Positions 24,978 through 32,294 of a stretch of 64,000 nt of DNA are shown piece after piece (position 1 is the stretch's first letter; the number at the start of each line of letters is the position of its first letter). The DNA lies in the NCBI RefSeq assembly GCF_003254585.1, contig NZ_QJGZ01000041.1, positions 372,001 through 436,000 on the forward strand. The letters run 5' to 3'. Position numbers and translations under genes: made by a program. Origin of the DNA: Flavobacterium sharifuzzamanii. Lineage in GTDB: Bacteria; Bacteroidota; Bacteroidia; Flavobacteriales; Flavobacteriaceae. The notes beneath the pieces are model-generated. The model was not told where the DNA came from, made no database searches, and saw only the letters and a list, made by a program, of their open reading frames with translations.

Positions 24978-25008
24978 AAAGCTCAAACTTTTAGTTTGGG
25001 CTTTTTTT
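24978..25008 (+). terminator. Terminator of the ferredoxin-NADP reductase gene
   Basis: GCTCAAACT and AGTTTGGGC with a 3-base loop, followed by seven T. Confidence 0.85.
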
Positions 25009-25061
25009 ATTAATCCCAGAGGTATGACATATTTATAGAAAAAAAATTGATGTCATTTTAT

Positions 25062-25114
25062 AAAAGTTCCAGCGGAGCGATATATTAGAGATATGTCGCT
25101 CCGCTGGAGCTTTT
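25062..25114. repeat. Long palindromic element with 19-base arms
   Basis: AAAAGTTCCAGCGGAGCGA and TCGCTCCGCTGGAGCTTTT match in 18 of 19 positions around a 15-base loop. A shorter relative, CTCCTCCGGAG, lies near 25150. REP-like, no coding content. Confidence 0.7.
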
Positions 25115-25230
25115 GCGTTGTGCTGATTGTTTTTCTATAAATATTATGCTCCTCCGGAGCTAAATTACATGTAAGCTGAAAACCTTAGAACCTCAGTACC
25201 TAAGTCCCTCAGAACCTTCAAAAAAAACAT

Positions 25231-25261
25231 TTGCAAATCGAAACCCTATTTCATACCTTTG
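25231..25261 (+). promoter_or_regulatory. Promoter of the metH transcript
   Basis: TTG at 25231-25233, 20 bases, then perfect TACCTTTG at 25254-25261. It ends 22 bases before the SAM aptamer. Confidence 0.75.
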
Positions 25262-25283
25262 CACTGTTCTTAAAATTATTGTC

Positions 25284-25399
25284 AGTTATCACGAAAGGCG
25301 GAGGGATAGACCCGATGAAACCTTAGCAACCCTTTATCATAAAGAAGGTGCTAAATTCTACTTTATACGACATTTTCCAGTATTAAAGATAGATAACAC
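25284..25399 (+). promoter_or_regulatory. SAM-I (S-box) riboswitch upstream of metH
   Basis: GTTATC (25285-25290) pairs with GATAAC at the 3' end for P1. The core GGAGGGATAGACCCGATGAA, CCTTAGCAACC and AAGAAGGTGCTAAATTCTAC is intact, with a longer P4 region than in the copy at 7029. It should lower metH expression when SAM is abundant. An unusual 310-base leader, including an antisense Flavo-1-like element, separates it from the gene. Confidence 0.93.
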
Positions 25400-25499
25400 A
25401 AATACATACAGTATTTCTCAAAACTTTTCCAGACAACATACAATATTTACCGAAGCAATTCAGTAGAAGGAGCGAATCATTGGCGCATTTTTGCAGTCA

Positions 25500-25576
25500 G
25501 TAGTTCCCGCTTTTCGTTGCAATCATTTTGTCCGCCGCGGCGGACAAAATAATTTCCACTTCAATCGGGGCTAATG
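25500..25576 (-). ncRNA. Flavo-1-like structured element, antisense to the metH leader
   Basis: On the minus strand it reads TAGCCCCGATTGAAGTGGAA, then a 26-base perfect palindrome (centre CCGCGG, 25525-25550), then GATTGCAACGAAAAGCGGGA. The outer CCCG-CGGG pair corresponds to CCAG-CTGG in the copy at 51084. Layout and conserved bases resemble what I remember of the Flavo-1 RNA family; a covariance search would confirm. Confidence 0.55.
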
Positions 25577-25624
25577 AGCCAGCAATAGTGCACTTTTGGA
25601 ATTAATGTGAAAAAATATCCGAAG

Positions 25625-25640
25625 TAAACCGATAGGTTTA
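25625..25640 (+). promoter_or_regulatory. Candidate Rrf2-type operator, copy 3 (metH leader)
   Basis: TAAACCGATAGGTTTA is a palindrome with 6-base arms around GATA, with outer GAAGT/ACTTC arms. Same core as the sites at 15644 and 15871. It lies 73 bases before the metH start. Confidence 0.55.
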
Positions 25641-25664
25641 AACTTCACAATCATAATAAAAAAA

Positions 25665-25702
25665 CTTAGCATCTTAGAACCTTAGCGTCTTAGAAGCTAA
25701 AG
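25665..25702 (+). repeat. 8-bp CTTAGAAC word array before metH (N-terminal part)
   Basis: Four and a half units: CTTAGCAT, CTTAGAAC, CTTAGCGT, CTTAGAAG, CTAAAG. It ends 10 bases before the ATG. A similar array lies before the second metH gene. Confidence 0.7.
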
Positions 25703-25712
25703 AAAAAAAGAC

Positions 25713-26717
25713 ATGGCAATAACAATTCAAGAAGCAATAAAAAAAAATATCCTAATCCTCGATGGAGCAATGGGAACAATGTTGCAACGCTATAATTTCT
25801 CAGAAGAAGATTTTAGAGGAGAGCGTTTCAAAGATTTCCCGCATCCATTGAAAGGAAACAACGATTTACTATCCCTAACACAACCACAAGCAATCCGCGA
25901 TGTACATGCCGCTTATTATGAAGCAGGTGCTGACATCGTAGAAACCAATACCTTCTCGGGAACAACAATCGGTATGGCCGATTATCACATGGAAGATTTG
26001 GTTTACGAGTTAAACTATGAATCGGCAAAACTCGCACGCGAGGTTGCCGATGAGTTTACCGCAAAAAATCCAGAGAAACCTCGTTTCGTAGCCGGTTCAA
26101 TCGGACCAACAAACCGTACAGCGAGTATGTCACCAGACGTAAACGATCCGGGTTATAGAGCTGTAACATTTGATGATTTGCGAATTGCTTACAAACAACA
26201 AGCAGAAGCTTTAATGGATGGTGGGTGTGATTTGCTTTTAGTAGAAACAATTTTCGATACTTTAAATGCAAAAGCAGCACTTTTTGCGATTGAAGAAGTA
26301 AAAGAAGAACGCAATCTTGATATTCCAATCATGGTTTCGGGAACGATTACAGATGCTTCAGGAAGAACACTTTCTGGACAGACTGTTGAAGCGTTTTTGA
26401 TTTCGGTTTCACATATTCCGTTATTAAGCGTAGGATTCAATTGTGCTCTAGGGGCCGATTTGCTGAAACCGTATTTAAAAACATTAGCGCATAATACAAG
26501 CTTTAATGTTTCGGCACATCCAAACGCAGGATTGCCAAACGCATTCGGACAATACGATGAGACACCAGAACAAACTCAGGCTTTCATTAAAGAATATTTA
26601 GAGGATAATTTAATTAATATCATTGGAGGTTGTTGCGGAACAACGCCAGATCATATTCGATTAATGGCTGAGGTTGCAAAGGATTATAAGCCTAGAGTAG
26701 CGCCTGTTTTTGAATAA
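25713..26717 (+). CDS. metH: Methionine synthase, homocysteine-binding module (split MetH part 1)
   Basis: A 334-residue homocysteine methyltransferase domain equal to the N-terminal module of cobalamin-dependent MetH. It begins ILILDGAMGTMLQRYNFSEED, and the zinc ligands are present: Cys at about 243 (GFNCALGA) and the Cys pair at about 306-307 (GGCCGTTPDHI). The other MetH modules are encoded at 27449-30124, so the enzyme works as two polypeptides, a known arrangement in Flavobacteriia. It is controlled by the SAM riboswitch upstream. On its own, the domain could also use S-methylmethionine, but context favours MetH. Confidence 0.93.
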   Translation: MAITIQEAIKKNILILDGAMGTMLQRYNFSEEDFRGERFKDFPHPLKGNNDLLSLTQPQAIRDVHAAYYEAGADIVETNTFSGTTIGMADYHMEDLVYELNYESAKLAREVADEFTAKNPEKPRFVAGSIGPTNRTASMSPDVNDPGYRAVTFDDLRIAYKQQAEALMDGGCDLLLVETIFDTLNAKAALFAIEEVKEERNLDIPIMVSGTITDASGRTLSGQTVEAFLISVSHIPLLSVGFNCALGADLLKPYLKTLAHNTSFNVSAHPNAGLPNAFGQYDETPEQTQAFIKEYLEDNLINIIGGCCGTTPDHIRLMAEVAKDYKPRVAPVFE

Positions 26718-26744
26718 TTTATAAAATTTGTACAGATAAAAATT

Positions 26745-27203
26745 ATGCTAAAAACAAGTAAAATTCTTTTGATTTTTATTTTACTTAATTTTTGTTCTTG
26801 TGATAAATTAGACACAAGAGAACTGATTGTTAAAAATAGTTCTGATAAAATAATATATAGTATTCTATCCGAAAATGATAGTATGAATGATTCAGGCTTT
26901 TATTATGAATATCAAGATGATTTTGATGAAAGTAAAAGAGGAGATTATGATGCTCCATTTGTTTTCGAGAAAATCATGAGCGGAAGAATGATTGCTAATA
27001 GCGATAGACCGAGATATTGGAATAATTATTTTCAAAGATTAGAAGATAAAAAAGCAAGGCTATTTATAGTAGAAAAGGATAGTGTAGATAAATATGGTTG
27101 GAAAACAATATTTGCTAAAAATATTTACAGTAAAAAATATTTTATCACCCTTGAGAAGTTGGATAGCCTTAACTGGCAAATTGAATATAAAAGGAATAAT
27201 TGA
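26745..27203 (+). CDS. Putative lipoprotein of unknown function
   Basis: A 152-residue protein with a lipoprotein signal peptide (LLIFILLNFCSC), so it is probably anchored to a membrane. The mature part is rich in charged and aromatic residues (FYYEYQDDFDESKRGDYD; KYGWKTIFAKNIYSKKYF) and is not recognised. It sits 27 bases after the first metH gene and before the second, so it may ride on the metH transcript. It shows no sign of a role in methionine synthesis and could be a later insertion together with the structured element at 27241. Confidence 0.65.
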   Translation: MLKTSKILLIFILLNFCSCDKLDTRELIVKNSSDKIIYSILSENDSMNDSGFYYEYQDDFDESKRGDYDAPFVFEKIMSGRMIANSDRPRYWNNYFQRLEDKKARLFIVEKDSVDKYGWKTIFAKNIYSKKYFITLEKLDSLNWQIEYKRNN

Positions 27204-27240
27204 GAGAATCATACGGAATGTATTTCTTATGAAACCGAGT

Positions 27241-27330
27241 CTGCGTGAGGGATAGAAGTGGAAAGCCCACAGCCTGACGAAGGAAGAGCGAGGACTTGCA
27301 ACGGATAGCCCGACCCGGAGGGGCACGCCC
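27241..27330 (+). ncRNA. Flavo-1-like structured element between the two metH genes
   Basis: GAGGGATAGAAGTGGAAAGC is followed by a variable segment and by GACTTGCAACGGATAGCCCG. These blocks match those at 25500 (minus) and 51084. The outer GGG-CCC pair is kept. It lies 38 bases after the lipoprotein gene; whether it is an independent RNA is not known. Confidence 0.5.
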
Positions 27331-27405
27331 AAATTAAAATATTGAAAACGAATATACCGACAAGGTTTTAAAAAACCTCGCAGGAAAGAAAATAGAATAA
27401 AAAAA

Positions 27406-27440
27406 CTTAGAACCTTAGAATCTCAGGATCTTAGTAACTT
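27406..27440 (+). repeat. 8-bp CTTAGAAC word array before metH (C-terminal part)
   Basis: Units CTTAGAAC, CTTAGAAT, CTCAGGAT, CTTAGTAA, ending 8 bases before the ATG at 27449. Same words and position as the array at 25665. Confidence 0.7.
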
Positions 27441-27448
27441 AAAAAGAA

Positions 27449-30124
27449 ATGACAGAAAAAAGAAGAGACCTTGTATTATCAGGATTAGAACCGTTAATTA
27501 TTACGCCGGAAAGTGTTTTCGTGAATGTTGGTGAGCGTACGAATGTAACAGGTTCAAGAAAATTCTTGAGATTAATCAAGGAAGAGAAATATGACGAGGC
27601 GCTTGATATTGCAAGACAGCAAGTAGAAGGTGGAGCACAGATCATCGATATTAATATGGATGAAGGAATGCTTGACGGAGTTACTGCAATGACTAAATTT
27701 TTGAATTTAATTGCTGCAGAACCAGACATTTCGAGAGTGCCAATTATGATCGACAGTTCGAAATGGGAAATCATTGAAGCAGGTCTAAAAGTAGTACAAG
27801 GAAAAAGCGTTGTAAACTCGATTTCGTTAAAAGAAGGAGAAGAAGCCTTTATTCACCACGCTAAACTAATCAAACGTTACGGAGCAGCTGCTATTGTAAT
27901 GGCTTTTGATGAAGTTGGTCAGGCGGATAATTACGATCGTAGGGTAGAAATCTGCCAGCGTTCGTATGATATTTTGGTGAACAAAGTAAATTTCCCTCCA
28001 CAAGATATTATTTTCGATTTAAATATTTTCCCAGTTGCAACGGGAATGGAAGAGCATAGATTGAACGCTTTAGATTTCTTTAGAGGAACAAAATGGGTTC
28101 GCGAGAATCTTCCGCACGCACATATTAGTGGTGGAGTGAGTAACGTTTCGTTCTCTTTTAGAGGAAATGATACGGTTCGTGAAGCCATGCACTCGGTATT
28201 TTTATATCACGCAATTAAAAACGGAATGACGATGGGAATCGTTAATCCGGAGATGTTGACGATTTACGATGATATTCCGAAAGACTTGTTAGAATACGTT
28301 GAAGATGTAATTCTGGATAGACGCGACGACGCAACCGAAAGATTGTTAGATTTTGCTGAAAGTGTAAAAGGTGAAGCAAAAAGCGATGAAAAAACGGTTC
28401 AGGAATGGCGTTTTGGAACGGTTCAAGAGCGTATTACACATTCATTGGTAAAAGGAATTGATGCTTTTATTGAAGAAGATGTTGAAGAAGCACGTTTGGC
28501 GGCAACAAAACCAATCGAAGTTATCGAAATCAATTTGATGGCCGGAATGAATGTCGTTGGAGATTTATTCGGAAGCGGAAAAATGTTCTTGCCACAGGTT
28601 GTAAAATCGGCTCGTGTAATGAAAAAAGCCGTGGCTTATTTATTGCCATTTATTGAAGCGAGCAAACAAGCCGGAGATAAGCAAGGAAACGGAAAAATCT
28701 TGATGGCGACTGTAAAAGGTGACGTTCACGATATTGGTAAAAACATCGTTTCGGTAGTTTTGGCTTGTAACAATTATGAGATTGTAGATCTTGGTGTTAT
28801 GGTGCCTCCGGAAAAAATCATTGCAGCAGCGATCGAACATGAAGTAGATATCATTGGATTAAGCGGACTGATCACACCTTCGCTTGACGAAATGGTGTAT
28901 TTGGCAAAAGAACTAGACAAACAAGATATTAAAATTCCAATTATGATTGGAGGGGCAACTACTTCGCGCGCGCATACAGCTGTGAAAATTGCACCTCAAT
29001 ACAGAGAAACTGTAATTCACGTAAACGATGCTTCGAGAGCTGTTACCGTTGCAGGAAATCTGTTAGATCATAATAGAAAAATATACGCTGCAGATATTCG
29101 CGCAGAATACGATTCTTTTAGAGAAACATTTTTAAATCGTTCAAGAGATAAAAACTTCCTGACGATTGAAGATGCCCGAAAAAACAAATTGCCATTGGAT
29201 TGGTCTGAATATACGCCGACTAAACCAAAAGTAATTGGTGCGCAAACCATTGAAATAGAATTAGATGTTTTGGTTCCTTATATCGACTGGACGCCATTTT
29301 TTCAGACTTGGGAATTGTACGGAAAATATCCTGCAATTTTAACGGATGAGGTTGTAGGTAAAGAAGCAACTTCTGTTTTTAATGATGCTCAGGCAATGCT
29401 GAAAGTAATTTTGGAAGAGAAGAAATTAAAAGCAAAAGGTATTTACGGAATTTTCCCAGCAAATCAGGTGAATGATGACGATATCGAATTGCGTGATGAA
29501 AACGGAAAAGTTTTGGAGAAATTCTTAACGCTTCGTCAGCAATCGCAAAAAACAAAAGGTGCTCCAAACATTGCTTTAGCCGATTTTATTCTGCCGAAAG
29601 AAAGCGGAATAGAAGATTATATGGGAGCTTTCTGCGTAACCACAGGTTTTGGTGTCGATGAATGGGCGGCTGAATATGAAAAGAATTTAGACGATTATAA
29701 TTCGATTATGGTAAAAGCACTTGCCGATCGATTTGCTGAGGCTTTTGCAGAATATCTTCACGAGAGAGTACGTAAAGATTTCTGGGGTTATGATGCCGAT
29801 GAATCTTTAACCAACGAAGAATTGATTAAAGAAAGTTATAAAGGAATTCGTCCTGCTCCAGGTTATCCGGCTTGTCCAGATCACTTGGAGAAACCAACAA
29901 TTTGGAAACTTTTAGATGTTGAAAAACAAATTGGAGTGAAACTTACAGAAAGTATGGCAATGTGGCCGGCTTCATCGGTGTCAGGATATTATTTCGGAAA
30001 TCCAAAGAGCCGCTATTTCGGACTCGGAAAAATAAAAGAAGATCAGGTTACAGATTACGCCAAACGCCGAAATGTACCGCTTGATTACGCAATGAAATGG
30101 TTAAACCCTAATATAGCAGATTAA
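27449..30124 (+). CDS. metH: Methionine synthase, folate/cobalamin/reactivation modules (split MetH part 2)
   Basis: An 891-residue protein holding the rest of MetH. The pterin-binding domain starts near residue 20 (VNVGERTNVTGSRKF). The cobalamin domain has the DxHxxG motif at about residue 425 (GDVHDIGKNIV), with SGLITPSLDEM and GGATTSRAHTAVK. The SAM-binding reactivation domain ends the protein, with RPAPGYPACPDH at about 800. All key motifs look intact. It methylates homocysteine bound by the product of 25713 using methyltetrahydrofolate from MetF, encoded next. It starts just after an 8-bp word array and is in the same direction as part 1. Confidence 0.95.
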   Translation: MTEKRRDLVLSGLEPLIITPESVFVNVGERTNVTGSRKFLRLIKEEKYDEALDIARQQVEGGAQIIDINMDEGMLDGVTAMTKFLNLIAAEPDISRVPIMIDSSKWEIIEAGLKVVQGKSVVNSISLKEGEEAFIHHAKLIKRYGAAAIVMAFDEVGQADNYDRRVEICQRSYDILVNKVNFPPQDIIFDLNIFPVATGMEEHRLNALDFFRGTKWVRENLPHAHISGGVSNVSFSFRGNDTVREAMHSVFLYHAIKNGMTMGIVNPEMLTIYDDIPKDLLEYVEDVILDRRDDATERLLDFAESVKGEAKSDEKTVQEWRFGTVQERITHSLVKGIDAFIEEDVEEARLAATKPIEVIEINLMAGMNVVGDLFGSGKMFLPQVVKSARVMKKAVAYLLPFIEASKQAGDKQGNGKILMATVKGDVHDIGKNIVSVVLACNNYEIVDLGVMVPPEKIIAAAIEHEVDIIGLSGLITPSLDEMVYLAKELDKQDIKIPIMIGGATTSRAHTAVKIAPQYRETVIHVNDASRAVTVAGNLLDHNRKIYAADIRAEYDSFRETFLNRSRDKNFLTIEDARKNKLPLDWSEYTPTKPKVIGAQTIEIELDVLVPYIDWTPFFQTWELYGKYPAILTDEVVGKEATSVFNDAQAMLKVILEEKKLKAKGIYGIFPANQVNDDDIELRDENGKVLEKFLTLRQQSQKTKGAPNIALADFILPKESGIEDYMGAFCVTTGFGVDEWAAEYEKNLDDYNSIMVKALADRFAEAFAEYLHERVRKDFWGYDADESLTNEELIKESYKGIRPAPGYPACPDHLEKPTIWKLLDVEKQIGVKLTESMAMWPASSVSGYYFGNPKSRYFGLGKIKEDQVTDYAKRRNVPLDYAMKWLNPNIAD

Positions 30125-30128
30125 AGTT

Positions 30129-30197
30129 TTTGTTTCAAGTTTCAGGTTTCAAGTTCTCTACAGTAACTTGAAACTTTGAACCTGAAACTTGAAACAA
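30129..30197. repeat. GAAAC word arrays forming a hairpin between metH and metF
   Basis: TTTCAAGTTTCAGGTTTCAA and, after a short loop, ACTTGAAACTTTGAACCTG followed by AAACTTG form an imperfect long hairpin. It may act as a terminator for metH. A CATAACT array (30254-30280) follows up to the metF start. Confidence 0.6.
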
Positions 30198-30284
30198 ATA
30201 AAAATATTGATTTACGTTTTTTGATTCAGATTTTTTACACAATTCAAACTCAAAATTCATAACTCATAACTCATAATTCAAATA

Positions 30285-31241
30285 ATGAAAGTAACAGAAC
30301 ATATAGAAAACGCCAAAGGAAAAACATTATTCTCGTTTGAAATTATTCCGCCACAAAAGGGGAAAAGCATTCAGGAATTATACGATAATATTGATCCGTT
30401 GATGGAGTTTAATCCGCCTTTTATTGATGTGACAACTTCTCGCGAGGAGTACATTTACATTGATCGTGGTAACGGACTTTTGGATAAAAAACTGACTCGT
30501 ATGCGTCCGGGAACGCTTGGAATCTGCGCTTCTATAAAACACAAATACAATGTAGATACGGTTCCGCATTTGCTTTGCGGTGGTTTCACCAAAGAAGAAA
30601 CCGAGTATATGTTGGTTGATTGTCATTATTTAGGAATTAACAATGTAATGGCACTTCGTGGAGATGCAATGAAAGATGAACAGTCTTTTACGCCAAAAGC
30701 CGGAGGAAATCATTATGCAATTGATTTGGTAAAACAAATAAACGATTTGAATTGCGGAAAATATCTTCATGAAGTAATGGATGCTGATAACAAAGCTGAT
30801 TTCTGTATTGGAGTTGCAGGTTATCCAGAAAAACATTTAGAATCACCATCTTTACAATCAGATTTAAAAAGATTAAAAGAAAAGGTTGACGCAGGAGCTG
30901 ATTATGTAGTAACACAAATGTTTTTTGACAATGTAAAATATTTTGCTTTTGTAGAAAAAGCAAGAGAAATGGGAATCACAATTCCGATTATTCCTGGAAT
31001 TAAACCAATTGCTGTTCAAAGACATTTACAGGTTCTGCCTCAGATTTTCAGAATCGATTTGCCAGAAGATTTAATCGATGCTGTAGATAAGTGCAAAAAC
31101 AATGCTGAGATCAAACAAGTCGGAATCGAATGGGCGATTCAGCAATCATTAGAATTAAAAGCCGCTGGAGTTCCTTTTTTACACTATTATTCAATGGGTA
31201 AATCTGAGAACATCCGCCAGATTGCAAGTCAGGTTTTTTAA
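30285..31241 (+). CDS. metF: 5,10-methylenetetrahydrofolate reductase
   Basis: The 318-residue FAD-dependent TIM-barrel enzyme that makes methyltetrahydrofolate for MetH and MetE. Visible family motifs are FSFEIIPPQKGKS at the N terminus with the catalytic Glu, the substrate region MALRGDAM, VAGYPEKHLESPS and the QMFFDNVKYFAFVEKAREMG block. Length is normal. It follows metH in the same direction, though the 160-base gap with a hairpin suggests partly independent expression. Confidence 0.96.
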   Translation: MKVTEHIENAKGKTLFSFEIIPPQKGKSIQELYDNIDPLMEFNPPFIDVTTSREEYIYIDRGNGLLDKKLTRMRPGTLGICASIKHKYNVDTVPHLLCGGFTKEETEYMLVDCHYLGINNVMALRGDAMKDEQSFTPKAGGNHYAIDLVKQINDLNCGKYLHEVMDADNKADFCIGVAGYPEKHLESPSLQSDLKRLKEKVDAGADYVVTQMFFDNVKYFAFVEKAREMGITIPIIPGIKPIAVQRHLQVLPQIFRIDLPEDLIDAVDKCKNNAEIKQVGIEWAIQQSLELKAAGVPFLHYYSMGKSENIRQIASQVF

Positions 31242-31255
31242 TAGTTGACTACATG

Positions 31256-31288
31256 AACTTTGTCAAAGTTTTAAACTTTGACAAAGTT
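31256..31288 (+). terminator. Perfect palindrome after metF
   Basis: AACTTTGTCAAAGTTT and AAACTTTGACAAAGTT, 16-base arms around one base, starting 15 bases after the stop. No U-tract, so it may be a repeat element rather than a terminator. Confidence 0.5.
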
Positions 31289-31300
31289 GATTGAGTACAG

Positions 31301-31404
31301 TTTGTCATTCCGAGGAACGAGGAATCTCACTCGGGGGTCGACAAAGATTGGCGATTTACTTTGCGGAGTTTCTAATGTGATTCCTCGTTCCTCGGAATGA
31401 CAAA
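31301..31404. repeat. Inverted-repeat element with 26-base perfect arms
   Basis: The arms (outer TTTGTCATTCCGAGGAACGA and its complement) enclose 52 bases. This is the kind of dispersed inverted repeat (REP/MITE-like) familiar from Flavobacterium intergenic regions. No open frame. Confidence 0.75.
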
Positions 31405-31447
31405 AAAGTTGGAATTTGGTATTTTTTTAATTGGAATTTAAAAAATT

Positions 31448-32101
31448 ATGAAACAAGAAGAACTACAAGCCATAGCCTCTCAATTAAAACATCCATCGGG
31501 AGAAAAAGGAATTGAAATGGCCAATATGATGAACGAAACGAACATCAATATGACCAAACATTCGATTCAGAATCTAAATATTTCAAGCGAAAATAGAATT
31601 TTGGAACTCGGACATGGAAATGCGGGACATGTAGAATTTCTTTTTGAACAAGCCAAAAATCTAAAATACTACGGACTGGAAATGTCGGAACTGATGTTTC
31701 AGGAAGCGCGCCAGATCAATCGAAATTTTGTTTCTCAAAAACAGGCTTTCTTCTCTCTTTATGACGGAAATATCATTCCGTTTGAGGATGGATTATTCGA
31801 TAAAATTTTCACTGTAAATACGATTTATTTCTGGCAGAAGCCTGAAGAATTGCTTTCAGAAATCTACAGAGTTTTAAAACCAAGCGGTAATTTCTGTTTG
31901 ACATTTGCCGAAGAAGATTTCATGAAAACACTGCCTTTCACACAATTCGAATTTAAATTGTACAGCACTGAAAAAGCGCAGGAATTAATCAAAAAATCAG
32001 ATTTTAAAATCGTTTACACGGAAACACAGACGGAAAAAGTAAAAAGCAAAACTGGCGAATTGGTTGACAGAGCTTTTACTACGATTGTTCTGGAGAAATA
32101 G
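31448..32101 (+). CDS. Class I SAM-dependent methyltransferase
   Basis: A 217-residue Rossmann-fold methyltransferase. Motif I is ILELGHGNAGHVEFLF, the acidic loop is YYGLEMSELMFQEA, motif IV is FDKIFTVNTIYFWQKPEELL, and EIYRVLKPSGNFCLTF is the typical post-motif strand. No membrane segment. The substrate is unknown; the first 40 residues (ANMMNETNINMTKHSIQNLN) are helical and not diagnostic. Its metF neighbour is separated by repeats, so no functional link is implied. Confidence 0.85.
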   Translation: MKQEELQAIASQLKHPSGEKGIEMANMMNETNINMTKHSIQNLNISSENRILELGHGNAGHVEFLFEQAKNLKYYGLEMSELMFQEARQINRNFVSQKQAFFSLYDGNIIPFEDGLFDKIFTVNTIYFWQKPEELLSEIYRVLKPSGNFCLTFAEEDFMKTLPFTQFEFKLYSTEKAQELIKKSDFKIVYTETQTEKVKSKTGELVDRAFTTIVLEK

Positions 32102-32112
32102 TTGAGATTTTT

Positions 32113-32252
32113 AAACACATAGAAACATAGATTTTTTCTTAACTTTAGTTGAGAAGAATTAAAAAGGAAAATACATTTTTCACACATAGCTATGTTTGTT
32201 TAAATAAGTAAAACGCCTTTCTAGACAAAGAGAACTATGTTTCTATGTGTTT
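32113..32252. repeat. 140-bp element with 18-base terminal inverted repeats
   Basis: AAACACATAGAAACATAG and its exact complement bound 104 bases that include ACACATAGCTATGTTTGT, an inner palindrome of the same words. It fills the gap between the methyltransferase and symporter genes. MITE-like in form, but no target duplication was identified. Confidence 0.65.
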
Positions 32253-32294
32253 AGAAAATATAGAGATTGCTGAATTCTAAATCCTTTTATCATT

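Larger units (their letters stand above)
24932..25220. repeat. Inverted 8-9-bp word arrays flanking a terminator
   Basis: GCTGAGGTTCTAAGGGACTA words at 24932-24966 and their reverse complement type (CCTTAGAACCTCAGTACCTA) at 25182-25216. Between them lie the terminator at 24978 and the hairpin at 25062. Confidence 0.6.

Noticed and set aside
27439..27774. 111-codon open frame antisense to the second metH gene
   Set aside because: Opposite the conserved pterin-binding start of metH; no independent support.
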